From Thermoflexibacter sp. (GTDB taxonomy: Bacteria > Bacteroidota > Bacteroidia > Cytophagales > Thermoflexibacteraceae), in NCBI GenBank assembly GCA_025455345.1, contig JALOMS010000385.1, positions 1 to 5,298 of the forward strand: 5,298 nucleotides of DNA, written 5' to 3'. Below the pieces are notes generated by a model. That model saw only the letters and a list, made by a program, of their open reading frames with translations. It was not told where the DNA came from and did no database searches. The position numbers and the translations under genes are program-made. Positions 4,877 to 5,298 of the stretch are shown here, piece after piece (positions within the stretch are counted from its first letter, which is position 1; each line of letters begins with the position of its first letter).

Positions 4877-5298
4877 ATGCACATCATCCGTCATTTGGAA
4901 ATAAACGCATTTTCTCCTACACCCAAGTATCAGCAAATTGTTAATTCTGTTATATCAAATATACGCAAAGGAAATTTAAAAATAGGGGATATTTTGCCTT
5001 CTATCAATGAAATTAGCTTTGAATTTGATATATCACGCATTACAGTAGAAAAGGGCTACAATGAGTTAAGGAAGCTGGGTATTCTTCAGTCTATCCAAGG
5101 TAAGGGTTATTTTATTGCCAGTACATTTGTCAAACAAAATCTAAGAATATTACTGTTATTCAATAAATTAAGCGCGCACAAAAAGGTTATCTATGATGCT
5201 TTTGTCAAAAACCTTCACGAAGAAGCGGCGATTGATTTTTATGTTTATAACAATGATTATGGACTTTTCAAACGCCTTTTGGAGCATCCAAAGGACAA
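4877..5298 (+). CDS. GntR-family transcriptional regulator with LacI-like effector domain (3' end missing)
   Basis: The open frame starts at ATG 4877 and runs off the right edge after 140 codons. It was too incomplete to be scored as a closed frame; I translated it by hand. Residues ~14-80 form a GntR winged helix: TPKYQQIVNSVISNIRKGNLKIGDILPSINEIS, then the recognition-helix region FDISRITVEKGYNELRKLGIL and the wing QGKGYFI at 74-80. From about residue 88 (NLRILLLFNKLSAHKKVIYDAF, in part) the sequence passes into what looks like the first strand and helix of a periplasmic-binding-protein/LacI-type effector domain, the arrangement of AraR-like sugar regulators in Bacteroidota. It would be a cytoplasmic, sugar-responsive DNA-binding protein whose targets probably lie beyond the window. 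It is divergent from the 4171-4782 gene across 94 bp. The effector is not determinable from this part. Confidence 0.9.
   Translation, partial: MHIIRHLEINAFSPTPKYQQIVNSVISNIRKGNLKIGDILPSINEISFEFDISRITVEKGYNELRKLGILQSIQGKGYFIASTFVKQNLRILLLFNKLSAHKKVIYDAFVKNLHEEAAIDFYVYNNDYGLFKRLLEHPKD

Noticed and set aside
4783..4887. Longer start at 4887 for the minus-strand membrane protein
   Set aside because: It would add 35 residues before the helix and overlap the well-supported GntR start at 4877; the ATG at 4782 gives a normal short N-terminus.

Overview
The window looks like chromosomal DNA from an AT-rich member of the Bacteroidota, probably a free-living Cytophagales/Flavobacteriales-type organism. 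This rests on several features: A-rich translation starts without a clear Shine-Dalgarno; several matches to the TAnnTTTG minus-7 promoter box known from Bacteroidota; a CGG-type lipoprotein with a DUF1080 domain; and a GntR regulator whose N-terminus and post-HTH sequence follow a pattern I associate with Bacteroidota sugar regulators. The placement is inference; there is no rRNA or other taxonomic marker.

Layout: positions 1-128 hold no supportable gene. Two minus-strand genes follow, 11 bp apart and probably co-transcribed: tyrA (prephenate dehydrogenase, 977-1837) and then an unrecognised seven-helix membrane protein (129-965). A divergent intergenic region (1838-1994) separates tyrA from a secreted DUF2147 protein (1995-2462), which ends in a good rho-independent terminator. 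Convergent to it is a small two-helix DUF485 protein (2554-2856). A 200-bp divergent gap leads to a DUF1080 lipoprotein (3057-3848). A 322-bp gene-free stretch (3849-4170) is full of inverted repeats. Beyond it lies a minus-strand, single-helix membrane protein of unknown function (best start 4782), divergent from a GntR-family regulator cut off by the right edge (4877-5298).

The genes do not form one pathway. TyrA makes tyrosine precursor in the cytoplasm. DUF2147 and DUF1080 are exported proteins. DUF1080 (3-keto-glycoside hydrolase family) and the GntR/LacI-like regulator both point loosely to carbohydrate use, but they are not in one operon.

The most interesting part is 3985-4160. It holds three 13-nt hairpins that all fit GYYYCTAYGRRRC. 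The three middle base pairs of each stem differ between copies, and every difference is compensated on the other arm. The first copy is inverted relative to the third, and the matching flanks (including 11/11 and 8/8 nt inverted matches) make the whole stretch a large imperfect palindrome that could fold as a cloverleaf. I read it as a composite of a dispersed, structure-conserved repeat family. A second, unrelated nested hairpin with a perfect 13-bp stem lies just upstream (3881-3928).
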